Source of the DNA: Thermoplasmata archaeon
GTDB taxonomy: Archaea; Thermoplasmatota; Thermoplasmata; Thermoplasmatales; Thermoplasmataceae
DNA length: 7,531 bases
NCBI GenBank assembly: GCA_021797225.1
Contig: JAKAAE010000077.1
Coordinates: forward strand, 1-7,531
Reading direction: 5' to 3'
The notes beneath the pieces were generated by a model, which saw only the letters and a list, made by a program, of their open reading frames with translations, was not told the DNA's origin and ran no database searches. Of this stretch, positions 1-5,969 are shown piece after piece. The position numbers and the translations under genes were made by a program. The number at the start of each line of letters is the position of its first letter. Positions within the stretch are counted from its first letter, which is position 1.

Positions 1-496
1 CATATACAGATGCAGTAGTCATCTTCCATTCCTGTATGGATAAAGAATCTGTATCTATGGATGCATGTATTTTCCTTCCATACTCATAGCCCATTGTGCT
101 GTAACCCCATGAACTGTCAGGGTCCTTGTATTTCTTAGATTTTCTTCTCCTCTGTGCTGTGGTGTCCTTGCATGTCTTAACAATGGAAGAATCTATAGCT
201 GCACTGTCATTCTCTGGATTTATTATATCTACTATTGCTGAATTTATATAGTGCCAGTCTATTCTTAGAGACCTGTAAGATAAAGTCCTGAAATCAGGTA
301 TACCAGTAATATCCAATAGTTCCATTAATTCTCTATGGTTATTGAAGAAATACCTGGATGATCTATATGATATTCCATATATTCTCAGAATTACAATGAT
401 CTTAACAACCATGGCAGTGGGATACTTCCTTGCCCTATCTTCCGTAACTATTTGAGCCAACCTTTCCATAATTAATGGGATTTGGTTCGCTGCCAT
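1..496 (-). CDS. DDE transposase of the IS4/IS5 superfamily, N-terminal part (cut by left window edge)
   Basis: This is the first 165 codons of a transposase that continues past base 1. A TAG lies three codons upstream of the ATG in the same frame, so the ATG (complement of 494-496) is the first usable start. The N-terminal about 90 residues are a helical region with an 'IPDFRTLSYRSLRIDW' stretch resembling the 'P..RTL.R' segment of such enzymes. The catalytic domain then begins: 'AAIDSSIVK' supplies the likely first catalytic Asp (D102), and 'GRKIHASIDTDS' followed by 'WKMTTASVYD'-type sequence supplies the second (D148). This layout (D in an IDSS context, K.H..ID, then T.A..D) is typical of DDE_Tnp_1/IS5-like enzymes; the final Glu would lie outside the window. 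It would cut and rejoin DNA at its element's terminal repeats. No lesion is visible in this part. Exact IS family and completeness cannot be judged. Confidence 0.85.
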   Translation of the reverse strand, partial: MAANQIPLIMERLAQIVTEDRARKYPTAMVVKIIVILRIYGISYRSSRYFFNNHRELMELLDITGIPDFRTLSYRSLRIDWHYINSAIVDIINPENDSAAIDSSIVKTCKDTTAQRRRKSKKYKDPDSSWGYSTMGYEYGRKIHASIDTDSLSIQEWKMTTASVY

Positions 497-514
497 ATCC
501 CACTAATATTTTTC

Positions 515-527
515 AAATTAATAAATA
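515..527 (-). promoter_or_regulatory. BoxA (TATA) promoter of the transposase
   Basis: On the minus strand this reads TATTTATTAATTT. It is centred about 25 bases upstream of the transposase ATG, the spacing expected if transcription starts at or next to the start codon (leaderless message). No purine-rich Shine-Dalgarno site lies before the ATG, which agrees. The call rests on motif and spacing only. Confidence 0.5.
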
Positions 528-531
528 TGAC

Positions 532-546
532 AATTGTCGAACAATT
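532..546. repeat. Small perfect inverted repeat upstream of the transposase
   Basis: AATTGT and ACAATT flank a CGA loop. It lies just outside the transposase promoter, in the stretch where the terminal inverted repeat of the insertion sequence should fall. It could be part of that end, a hairpin, or chance; the arms are only six base pairs. The far end of the element is outside the window, so no terminal repeat can be matched. Confidence 0.35.
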
Positions 547-621
547 TAGGAAAGTTTGGATAGGCTATAATACCTATTAATATTTATTACGGGCACATCT
601 TATAAGTATGATTTGAAAAAA

Positions 622-1412
622 ATGTTAAGCGACATTTAGACGTAACTGATAGACTCGCTCTAGTTACTGGGGCTTCAATTGGAGGCTTGGAATATTTTTT
701 TGCGGAGGCACTATTGGAAGTTGGAGGAAAGGTAGCGATTTCTGATATAAACTCTCGAAAAAATGCTCTTTCCGAATCGTCTAAAAAACTCGGAGAAATT
801 AATAAAGACGTTGAGAGTTTTGAGCTGGATATACGTGTCCAAGAATCTATCAAAAGTGGAATCAAGGCTGTAAATAACGTATCCGGTACTATTGATATAC
901 TAAAAAATAATGCGGGATTAACTCTAAAGAAATCCACACTAGAAATGTCGCTAAAAGAATGGCAGAATGTAATTGATACCAATCTTACTGGAACATGGCT
1001 AATGGATAAAGAGGTAGTAGATCAAATGATTTCCAACAATCATTCGCGTGGAGGTAGAATTATTAATATAGCTTCTCAGCTTGGAAAAGCGGTTGGGCAC
1101 GTTCCGGATTCTGCCTATTATGCGTCCAAGGCCGGTATAATATATCTCACGAGAGTCCATGCCATGGGATAGGCCCCCTATAGAATAAATGTCAATTGTA
1201 TAACACCAGGAGTTTTCTTTTCAACAAATATGACAATGTCAGGTTTCACAAACCTAGACGATTTAGTTGCAGTCTCAAAAAGAACCATAGTTGGAAGAGT
1301 TGTAGCCCCTACTACCGATCTTAAGGGTATAGCGGTGCTTTTGGCGTCACGTGCATTTGATTATATTACTGGGCAAATAATATATGCAGATGGGGGATGG
1401 TCATCTTGGTAG
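622..1412 (+). pseudogene. Decayed short-chain dehydrogenase/reductase (SDR), frameshift plus internal stop
   Basis: This is a classical SDR (NAD(P)-dependent oxidoreductase, Rossmann fold) that no longer reads through. From ATG 622 it reads MLSDI and hits TAG. One extra base in the T run near 635-638 would restore MLSDILDVTDRLALVTGAS, so a single-base deletion is inferred. The frame then runs to TAG at 1170-1172, where the protein reads 'HAMG*APYRINVN'. Relatives often have 'EWAPYRI..N', so a Trp TGG to TAG change is likely. The same frame continues to the real end at 1412 with 'ITGQIIYADGGWSSW', a standard SDR C-terminus. Restored, it would be about 263 residues, normal for the family. Recognisable parts (restored numbering): glycine-rich TGASIGGLE (16-24), where the usual final Gly is displaced or replaced; NNAG (96-99); Ser152; YYASK with Tyr166 and Lys170; and PG after the stop. 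The substrate cannot be told; C-termini of this kind occur in sugar-acid and polyol dehydrogenases. Sequencing error is a possible alternative for one lesion, less so for all. Confidence 0.85.
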
Positions 1413-1584
1413 AATAATTACGTAATCTGGCGTTTTTAACATATAGTAAAAGCGTGTCATTTTTAATGAAGGTTAATTTGTATATCCCCGATTTCTCTAA
1501 TTATTTTTATAAATAATCCTTAGATATTTGAACTGTTATTTAAATAATACTCAACCTCATAATTTTACAAGTGTATGTTCCACT

Positions 1585-1610
1585 ACTTCTCTAGAAGTCT
1601 AATATAGACT
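1585..1610. repeat. Two overlapping perfect inverted repeats
   Basis: ACTTCT-CT-AGAAGT occupies 1585-1598 and AGTCTA-ATA-TAGACT occupies 1596-1610, sharing the three bases AGT. Each has six-base-pair arms and a loop of two or three bases, so as DNA they could be adjacent protein-binding dyads and as RNA they would be competing hairpins. They lie about 270 bases before the amidohydrolase start. Arms this short arise by chance in A/T-rich DNA, so function is uncertain. Confidence 0.4.
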
Positions 1611-1810
1611 AAATCATGAAATATTACATAAAGAGTATATTAGTATGGAAATATAAAAATTAAAATAATTCCTTCCTACTATGATGTTTATACCGTAATT
1701 AGCCTCTTTACAATAACATCAATAAAATTAATTTCAGCGCATATTCTCGCAATAGAAAAAGTTAGTAAAATACAAGGTCATGTAAAGGAAATACTCGGCA
1801 TTTGGCAACT

Positions 1811-1820
1811 TTTATAAATA
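1811..1820 (+). promoter_or_regulatory. Strong BoxA (TATA) candidate upstream of the amidohydrolase
   Basis: TTTATAAATA closely matches the archaeal TATA consensus. Transcription would begin around 1836-1842, giving a leader of about 40 bases before the ATG at 1880. An identical sequence stands at 1506-1515 with no gene behind it. Confidence 0.45.
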
Positions 1821-1852
1821 GTAAAATGTGCATTATCAGATTACCATAATTG

Positions 1853-1864
1853 TTTTATATATTA
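1853..1864 (+). promoter_or_regulatory. Proximal BoxA candidate for leaderless amidohydrolase transcript
   Basis: TTTTATATATTA is centred about 22 to 23 bases before the ATG at 1880, near the spacing seen for other genes here and compatible with a leaderless message. It competes with the better-matching element at 1811-1820; the two may be used in tandem. Confidence 0.4.
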
Positions 1865-1879
1865 TCAATATATTATTTT

Positions 1880-3337
1880 ATGACGCGTATTGCAATAAAA
1901 AATGGTAAATGTTATTTATCTAACGAAGGAATCGAAGAGTGCGACATAGTGCTTGAGAACGGAAAGATAACATCACTTAGCAAAAATGCCATGGGAGAAT
2001 TTGACAAAATACTAGATGCGCATGGTAACTTAGTGATACCAGGAGCTATTGATTCGCACACACATATAGGTATTTATAGAAATTTTACGGAAGATGCCAA
2101 AAGTGAATCAAGAAGCGCAGCTTATGGCGGTATCACCAGTATATTAAGCTATTTTAGAACAGGCCGTAATTATTTCAATAAAACTGGTAGCTATAAAGAA
2201 ATTTTTCCCGAAATTCTATCTAAATCAGAGAATAATTTCTACACAAATTATGGATTTAATATAGGGCCAAATACAGAAGAACAGCTAAATGATATAGATT
2301 ACCTTGTTGGCAGAGGTGTTACAACCTATAAGTTTTATATGTTCTATAAAGGTTTAAATTTAAGGAGTCAAACATCCAACAATTCTGTTGAAAAAGAATA
2401 TCTTCTTTCACCGGATAAATACGATCTCGGATACCTCTGGAAATTGATGAGTAAAATAGCATCATTCAAGAACAATCAAATTCGGTTAAGTATCCATGCA
2501 GAGGAAGCTGAAATCATTAGAGATTTTATAAGCAAAGCGAAAGAAGATTATCATTCCGCCGTTGAAAATGAGACAGAGGCTTATAGCGAGGCTAGACCAC
2601 CAGAATCAGAGTATGTAGCAGTTTACGAAGCATTATCTATAGCCTCCTTGCTAAATTGCCCAGTAAATATATTACATGTCAGTAGTGAAAAAGCAATGCA
2701 TGCAATAGAAGAGAATCGGAAAATCCATCCAGATATAGATGTGATGGTGGAAGTCACTGCTTCCCATATAACCCTTGAGAATTCTATGAATATAGGAATT
2801 AGAGGTAAAGTCAACCCTCCAATTAGAAAAAACACCGACGTAGAATATCTGTGGAAATCTATAGAAAATAACAGTGTGCAAACTATTTCATCTGATCATG
2901 CCGCTATATCAGCCAAGGATAAAGGTGATGAACTTTGGAATGCGGAAAATGGATACGGTGCTACAGAATTGCTTATACCTGCAATTATCAACGAAGGTTA
3001 TTATAAGAGAAATCTATCATTGGATAAACTTATCCCATTAATTACTTATAACCAAGCAAAATACCACGGAATGCTGAGAAATAAAGGCTCAATAAGTGTC
3101 GGAAAAGATGCAGATATCACAATAATAGATTTAAAAAACGAGAAGAAGGTTAGAGCAGACGAGCTTCATTCAGCTCAAGATTTTACGCCTTTTGAAGGAT
3201 TAACATTGAAGGGATGGCCTACTACGACTATTGTATCCGGCAACATAGTTATACAAGATGGAGAACTAGTGTCAGAACCAATGGGCAAATTTATAAAGAG
3301 ACCATTAGAGAATCCTTGCGATAAAAAATTATCGTAA
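1880..3337 (+). CDS. Cyclic amidohydrolase of the hydantoinase / dihydropyrimidinase / allantoinase family
   Basis: A complete 485-residue metal-dependent hydrolase, likely cytoplasmic, that should open cyclic amides (hydantoins, dihydropyrimidines, allantoin or a related ring). It has the amidohydrolase layout: a small N-terminal beta region, a TIM barrel, and a C-terminal return to the beta region. Visible metal ligands are H60 and H62 in 'DSHTHIG', K151 in 'TYKFYMFYKG' (the Lys that becomes carboxylated), H206 in 'SIHAEEAE', H266 in 'ILHVSS', and D339 in 'SSDHAA'. The C-terminal 'DFTPFEGLTLKGWP' (434-447) followed by 'IVSGNIV' is characteristic of hydantoinases and related dihydroorotase-like proteins. 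Length is normal. I chose ATG 1880 over TTG 1850, which would only add a hydrophobic ten-residue tail. No pyrimidine biosynthesis or purine degradation partner is adjacent; the nearest upstream gene is a dead SDR. It is more A/T-rich than the genes to its right, suggesting acquisition by transfer. Exact substrate cannot be assigned; the family is certain. Confidence 0.93.
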   Translation: MTRIAIKNGKCYLSNEGIEECDIVLENGKITSLSKNAMGEFDKILDAHGNLVIPGAIDSHTHIGIYRNFTEDAKSESRSAAYGGITSILSYFRTGRNYFNKTGSYKEIFPEILSKSENNFYTNYGFNIGPNTEEQLNDIDYLVGRGVTTYKFYMFYKGLNLRSQTSNNSVEKEYLLSPDKYDLGYLWKLMSKIASFKNNQIRLSIHAEEAEIIRDFISKAKEDYHSAVENETEAYSEARPPESEYVAVYEALSIASLLNCPVNILHVSSEKAMHAIEENRKIHPDIDVMVEVTASHITLENSMNIGIRGKVNPPIRKNTDVEYLWKSIENNSVQTISSDHAAISAKDKGDELWNAENGYGATELLIPAIINEGYYKRNLSLDKLIPLITYNQAKYHGMLRNKGSISVGKDADITIIDLKNEKKVRADELHSAQDFTPFEGLTLKGWPTTTIVSGNIVIQDGELVSEPMGKFIKRPLENPCDKKLS

Positions 3338-3363
3338 ATTTTTATTTCTTTCTTTATATTTCC
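3338..3363 (+). terminator. T-rich terminator after the amidohydrolase
   Basis: Directly after the stop codon the plus strand is pyrimidine-rich with repeated T runs (ATTTTTATTTC, then TTTCTTTATATTTCC). Archaeal polymerase stops at such T tracts without a hairpin. The next gene comes from the other side, so a stop here is needed. Confidence 0.5.
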
Positions 3364-3457
3364 ATGAAAATCTATCTTTAACCTTACATAGTATTCCAAG
3401 GGCCTATCGATAAAGTGTGTGACCTGTATTATTAGATCCTTACCTCTATTCTGCCTG

Positions 3458-3468
3458 AAATAAAATAT
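3458..3468 (-). terminator. Possible T-rich terminator after the acyl-CoA dehydrogenase
   Basis: On the minus strand this reads ATATTTTATTT, a few bases beyond the acyl-CoA dehydrogenase stop. It is the only T-rich stretch close to that stop and would end the transcript before it runs into the amidohydrolase gene. The run is short, so the call is weak. Confidence 0.3.
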
Positions 3469-3470
3469 GG

Positions 3471-4628
3471 CTATCTCAGGATAGCACGTGATATTATCAT
3501 TTTCATTATATTCAGTGCACCCTCGGCACCCACCAGGTATGAAAATATGCCCCTGGCGCTTCTTTCTATGCCGGAATCCTTTGTATACCCATACGCACCG
3601 AACCACATCATTACCTTTTTAACAGTATCCATTGCAATTTGCGGGGATGTAAGCTTCGACATTGAGCTGAAGATGTAAAAATCAGGGTCATTCATATCAG
3701 CAAGATATGCAGATTTGTAATTCAAAAGGCATGCCATTTCGATGTCCGTTCTAATATCTGCGGCCTCGAAGGCGATTGCCTCAAAGTCACCCAGTTTCTT
3801 TCCAAATGCGTCCCTTTCCTTTATGTACTTTATGCCCTCATCAAGCATCTGTACAGATAAGCCATTGCATGCTGCTGCTACCAGTATTCTCGCGTGGTTG
3901 AAACCGTCCATGGAATAATAAAATCCCTCATTGACCTTACCTATGATGTTTTCCTCAGGAACCTCTACATCATTATATTTGATCCCTGATGTGGAGATGC
4001 CCATCCTTCCCATGTTCTGAAGCTTTGTGATTTCCACTCCCTTTGCATCTGCAGGGACATATACCATGGTTATGCCCTTGTGCCCCCTGCTCCTATCTGT
4101 TTTAACCAGTGTCAGGTGCCCTCCACCGTTCTTTCTGGCTTCAAGGGCACCGCTTATGTACATTTTTTCACCGTTGATGATTACCTTTCCATCTCTTATT
4201 TCTCCCGCGGTGGTTATGTTCGCCACATCGCTCCCCCCGGATGGCTCCGTGGATGCGATTCCTATGAATTTATTCCCGTTTGCTATATCCGGCAGCAGTT
4301 TGTCCTTCAGTTCTTCCCTGCCATACTTTTGGAGTACATACGCCCAGGATGTATTCAGCAGATAGTACACGGAGGTTGCCATACTGGTATCAACCTTTGC
4401 AATCTCCTCTGATATTATTACCGAATCCATGAAGGAAAGACCCGGCCCACCGTATTTCTGGTTAATAAAGGGGGAAATGATGCCATTCTCACCTGCCTTT
4501 TTGAAAAAACTTTCAGGGATTTCACCCTTATCATCAATAGACCTGGCAAAAGGCTTCAAATTTTTCTCCAAAAACTCGGCAGTATTTTCTCTCAATAGCT
4601 CCTGTTCATCACTGAATGAAAAGTCCAT
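3471..4628 (-). CDS. Acyl-CoA dehydrogenase
   Basis: A complete 385-residue flavoenzyme, the normal length for the family. It should introduce a 2,3-trans double bond into an acyl-CoA and pass electrons to an electron-transfer flavoprotein, as in fatty acid or branched-chain amino acid breakdown. The N-terminal helical domain covers about 1-118. The middle beta domain carries the FAD-contacting 'ASTEPSGGSD' (125-134). The C-terminal helical domain has 'RDAFGKKLGDFEAI' (272-285) and 'GAYGYTKDSGIERSARG' (344-360). The likely catalytic base is E369 in 'GAEGALNIMKMIISR', aligning with the Glu of 'YEGTxxI' in medium-chain enzymes; the alternative isovaleryl-type position in helix G has no Glu ('NHARILVAA'). 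The ATG at 4626-4628 is supported by a well-placed BoxA. The gene converges with the amidohydrolase and diverges from the MFS gene with 82 bases between starts. Chain-length specificity cannot be read from the sequence. Confidence 0.95.
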   Translation of the reverse strand: MDFSFSDEQELLRENTAEFLEKNLKPFARSIDDKGEIPESFFKKAGENGIISPFINQKYGGPGLSFMDSVIISEEIAKVDTSMATSVYYLLNTSWAYVLQKYGREELKDKLLPDIANGNKFIGIASTEPSGGSDVANITTAGEIRDGKVIINGEKMYISGALEARKNGGGHLTLVKTDRSRGHKGITMVYVPADAKGVEITKLQNMGRMGISTSGIKYNDVEVPEENIIGKVNEGFYYSMDGFNHARILVAAACNGLSVQMLDEGIKYIKERDAFGKKLGDFEAIAFEAADIRTDIEMACLLNYKSAYLADMNDPDFYIFSSMSKLTSPQIAMDTVKKVMMWFGAYGYTKDSGIERSARGIFSYLVGAEGALNIMKMIISRAILR

Positions 4629-4648
4629 GGCATTTTATTATTTGGCAC

Positions 4649-4660
4649 TTATTAAATATA
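4649..4660 (-). promoter_or_regulatory. BoxA promoter of the acyl-CoA dehydrogenase
   Basis: On the minus strand this reads TATATTTAATAA, centred 26 to 27 bases upstream of the ATG, ideal for a leaderless archaeal transcript. No Shine-Dalgarno sequence precedes the start. Confidence 0.6.
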
Positions 4661-4670
4661 TCTGAAAGAC

Positions 4671-4680
4671 ATAAATTATA
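4671..4680 (+). promoter_or_regulatory. Candidate BoxA for the MFS transporter gene
   Basis: ATAAATTATA stands about 35 bases before ATG 4711, giving a transcription start near 4701-4706 and a leader of only a few bases. A weaker alternative, CTTTTATGT at 4696-4704, would suit a leaderless message starting at the second in-frame ATG (4726). It sits back to back with the acyl-CoA dehydrogenase promoter, so a regulator bound here could affect both genes. Confidence 0.35.
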
Positions 4681-4710
4681 TTCCTATAGCATAAACTTTT
4701 ATGTACATGA

Positions 4711-5919
4711 ATGTCATTCACTATCATGGATAATTTGAAAAAACTCCTACCATACTGGTTTTTCGTTTTCACAATAGGTTTCGGATGGTTTATCCTGGCA
4801 CCGGTTATTCCGGAACTCATGGCACATCTGTCCGCAACACTGACAGAAATAGTGCTGATACTCTCGGTATACGGATACACTATGGCTATAATCGGCCTTA
4901 TAGCAGGGGTGCTTTCGGCAAAATTTACGGTAAAATCTTCCATATACCTGGCAATGGCATTCTCCATAGCCGGTCTATTCATACGTATATTTGCCACTGA
5001 TTATACGGAATTCCTGATCCTTTCAATTATTGCAGCCAGCGCCTATCCATTTTCACTGGCACCTGTGGGGAGCATTGCAGAATCGATGGATCGGAAAAAA
5101 TCTGCGACAATTACAGGATTAAGCATAGGGTTCCTGTTCCTCGGCATGTCATTCGGGGCACTTCTCGGTCCGTACATATATCTGGCATTCTCACTAGCAG
5201 GAATATTGTCATTTCCTGCGGTGTTAACAATAATAGCATCCGTATGGCTTTTCATGTACCTGCCACAGTATCCAGAAAAATACCGTGGGAAATCCCTCAG
5301 GGGTGCATTTAAGCCTGGCATGGTAAAGAACTGGTATATCGGGCTGTCCATGGCTTCAATATCCATATTATTCGGTGATATAGCAGCCACGGCACTGGGA
5401 TTCCATTTTACAGGGACATTCCTGCTTAAATTATCCGGTGTTATGGGCGGTGTTGAGTTTCTTGGCTCCGCACTTGGAGCCCTCATACTGCCATTCATCT
5501 TCGAGCGTTACCGCATGATCAGGTCAGGCACGGTATTGACCGGGCTAACATCTTTCGTATTCGCCGCCGTTCTGCTATACTCACTGGTTTATACAAGCAT
5601 TGCCGGCCTGATAACAGCATCGTTCTTCATATTCGGATTCTTCGGCAACGCTTTCTGGGTACTGGCCCTGAATTCCATAATAAACTATGTTGATGACCCG
5701 GCAAGAGCAGGTTTTGCAACATCCATGTACAGTGTTGCCACAAATGTCGGTGTGGCAATCATACCAGTGGTGCTCAGCGGTTATTTTGTCACCATAACCA
5801 GATCTATTTATGGCATAATACCAGCTATTGCTATAGTTCTCGTGGCTTTCATCCTATCACCAACAATCCTTGCAGGAAGGACAAGGAGTACAAAGGAGGC
5901 ATCGGCAGAGGCTGAATAA
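4711..5919 (+). CDS. Major facilitator superfamily (MFS) transporter, 12 membrane helices
   Basis: A complete 402-residue integral membrane protein, the usual size for MFS carriers. Hydrophobic segments fall at about 14-34, 45-67, 76-94, 99-120, 134-156, 161-184, 207-232, 242-265, 274-292, 296-320, 335-358 and 366-388, with a central basic cytoplasmic loop at 185-206 ('PEKYRGKSLRG'), giving the 6+6 arrangement. The tail (389-402) is short, charged and presumably cytoplasmic. The loop after helix 2, 'GVLSAKFTVKS' (66-76), matches motif A in position but lacks its usual Asp. The equivalent loop in the second half is 'ILPFIFERYRMIRS' (259-272). The overall look is of the CynX/nitrate-type or general MFS_1 group, but the substrate is not readable. 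The start is uncertain: ATG 4711 or ATG 4726 ('MDNLKKLLPYW'). The phosphoribosyltransferase gene follows 50 bases downstream on the same strand, so a nucleobase is one possible cargo (inference). Confidence 0.9.
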   Translation: MSFTIMDNLKKLLPYWFFVFTIGFGWFILAPVIPELMAHLSATLTEIVLILSVYGYTMAIIGLIAGVLSAKFTVKSSIYLAMAFSIAGLFIRIFATDYTEFLILSIIAASAYPFSLAPVGSIAESMDRKKSATITGLSIGFLFLGMSFGALLGPYIYLAFSLAGILSFPAVLTIIASVWLFMYLPQYPEKYRGKSLRGAFKPGMVKNWYIGLSMASISILFGDIAATALGFHFTGTFLLKLSGVMGGVEFLGSALGALILPFIFERYRMIRSGTVLTGLTSFVFAAVLLYSLVYTSIAGLITASFFIFGFFGNAFWVLALNSIINYVDDPARAGFATSMYSVATNVGVAIIPVVLSGYFVTITRSIYGIIPAIAIVLVAFILSPTILAGRTRSTKEASAEAE

Positions 5920-5933
5920 TATGCATAAAGAAC

Positions 5934-5944
5934 ATTAAAATAAC
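5934..5944 (+). promoter_or_regulatory. Weak BoxA candidate before the phosphoribosyltransferase
   Basis: CATTAAAATAA is centred about 31 bases before the ATG at 5970. It is a poor TATA match. If inactive, the gene would be read through from the MFS gene 50 bases upstream. Confidence 0.25.
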
Positions 5945-5969
5945 AATACCCACTTATCCATAGATAATA

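Larger units (their letters stand above)
1413..1849. other. A/T-rich spacer without a gene
   Basis: I find no coding sequence here on either strand; the longest ATG frame I traced by hand on the plus strand is about 15 codons (from 1616). The stretch is very rich in A and T. It holds a perfect palindrome ATTACGTAAT just after the SDR stop (1417-1426) and an imperfect hairpin made of CGTTTTTA and TAAAAGCG (about 1432-1456) that may end SDR transcription. Two strong TATA-like sequences (TTTATAAATA at 1506-1515 and 1811-1820), a TATTTAAATA palindrome (1537-1546), and a pair of overlapping inverted repeats (1585-1610) are also present. It looks like decayed or non-coding DNA plus the promoter region of the downstream amidohydrolase. 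Confidence 0.7.

Noticed and set aside
587..982. 131-residue open frame on the minus strand
   Set aside because: It lies antisense to the SDR remnant, whose plus-strand translation carries clear family motifs; the minus product has no recognisable domain.
1170..1172. In-frame TAG read as pyrrolysine
   Set aside because: Pyrrolysine use occurs in some methanogens, with pylT/pylS and methylamine methyltransferases. This is an SDR at a position usually held by Trp, and the gene has another frameshift, so a nonsense mutation is simpler.
1825..1848. Tiny open frame (seven codons) in the amidohydrolase leader as a regulatory upstream ORF
   Set aside because: It starts only about ten bases after the BoxA, upstream of the expected transcription start, so it would probably not be in the message.
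1850..1879. TTG 1850 as start of the amidohydrolase
   Set aside because: It would add ten hydrophobic residues not typical of this cytoplasmic family, while ATG 1880 begins exactly where the family's N-terminal strand does and has a suitably spaced TATA element.
2623..2881. Two minus-strand open frames inside the amidohydrolase
   Set aside because: Both are antisense shadows of a gene with complete catalytic motifs.
3175..3606. 143-residue minus-strand open frame as a full gene
   Set aside because: It overlaps the ends of two well-supported genes, and its flanks are plainly their antisense or out-of-frame readings; only the central gap part was kept as a weak remnant question.
4027..4665. 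Several plus-strand open frames opposite the acyl-CoA dehydrogenase
   Set aside because: They are antisense readings of a clear full-length enzyme and have no domain or start signal of their own.
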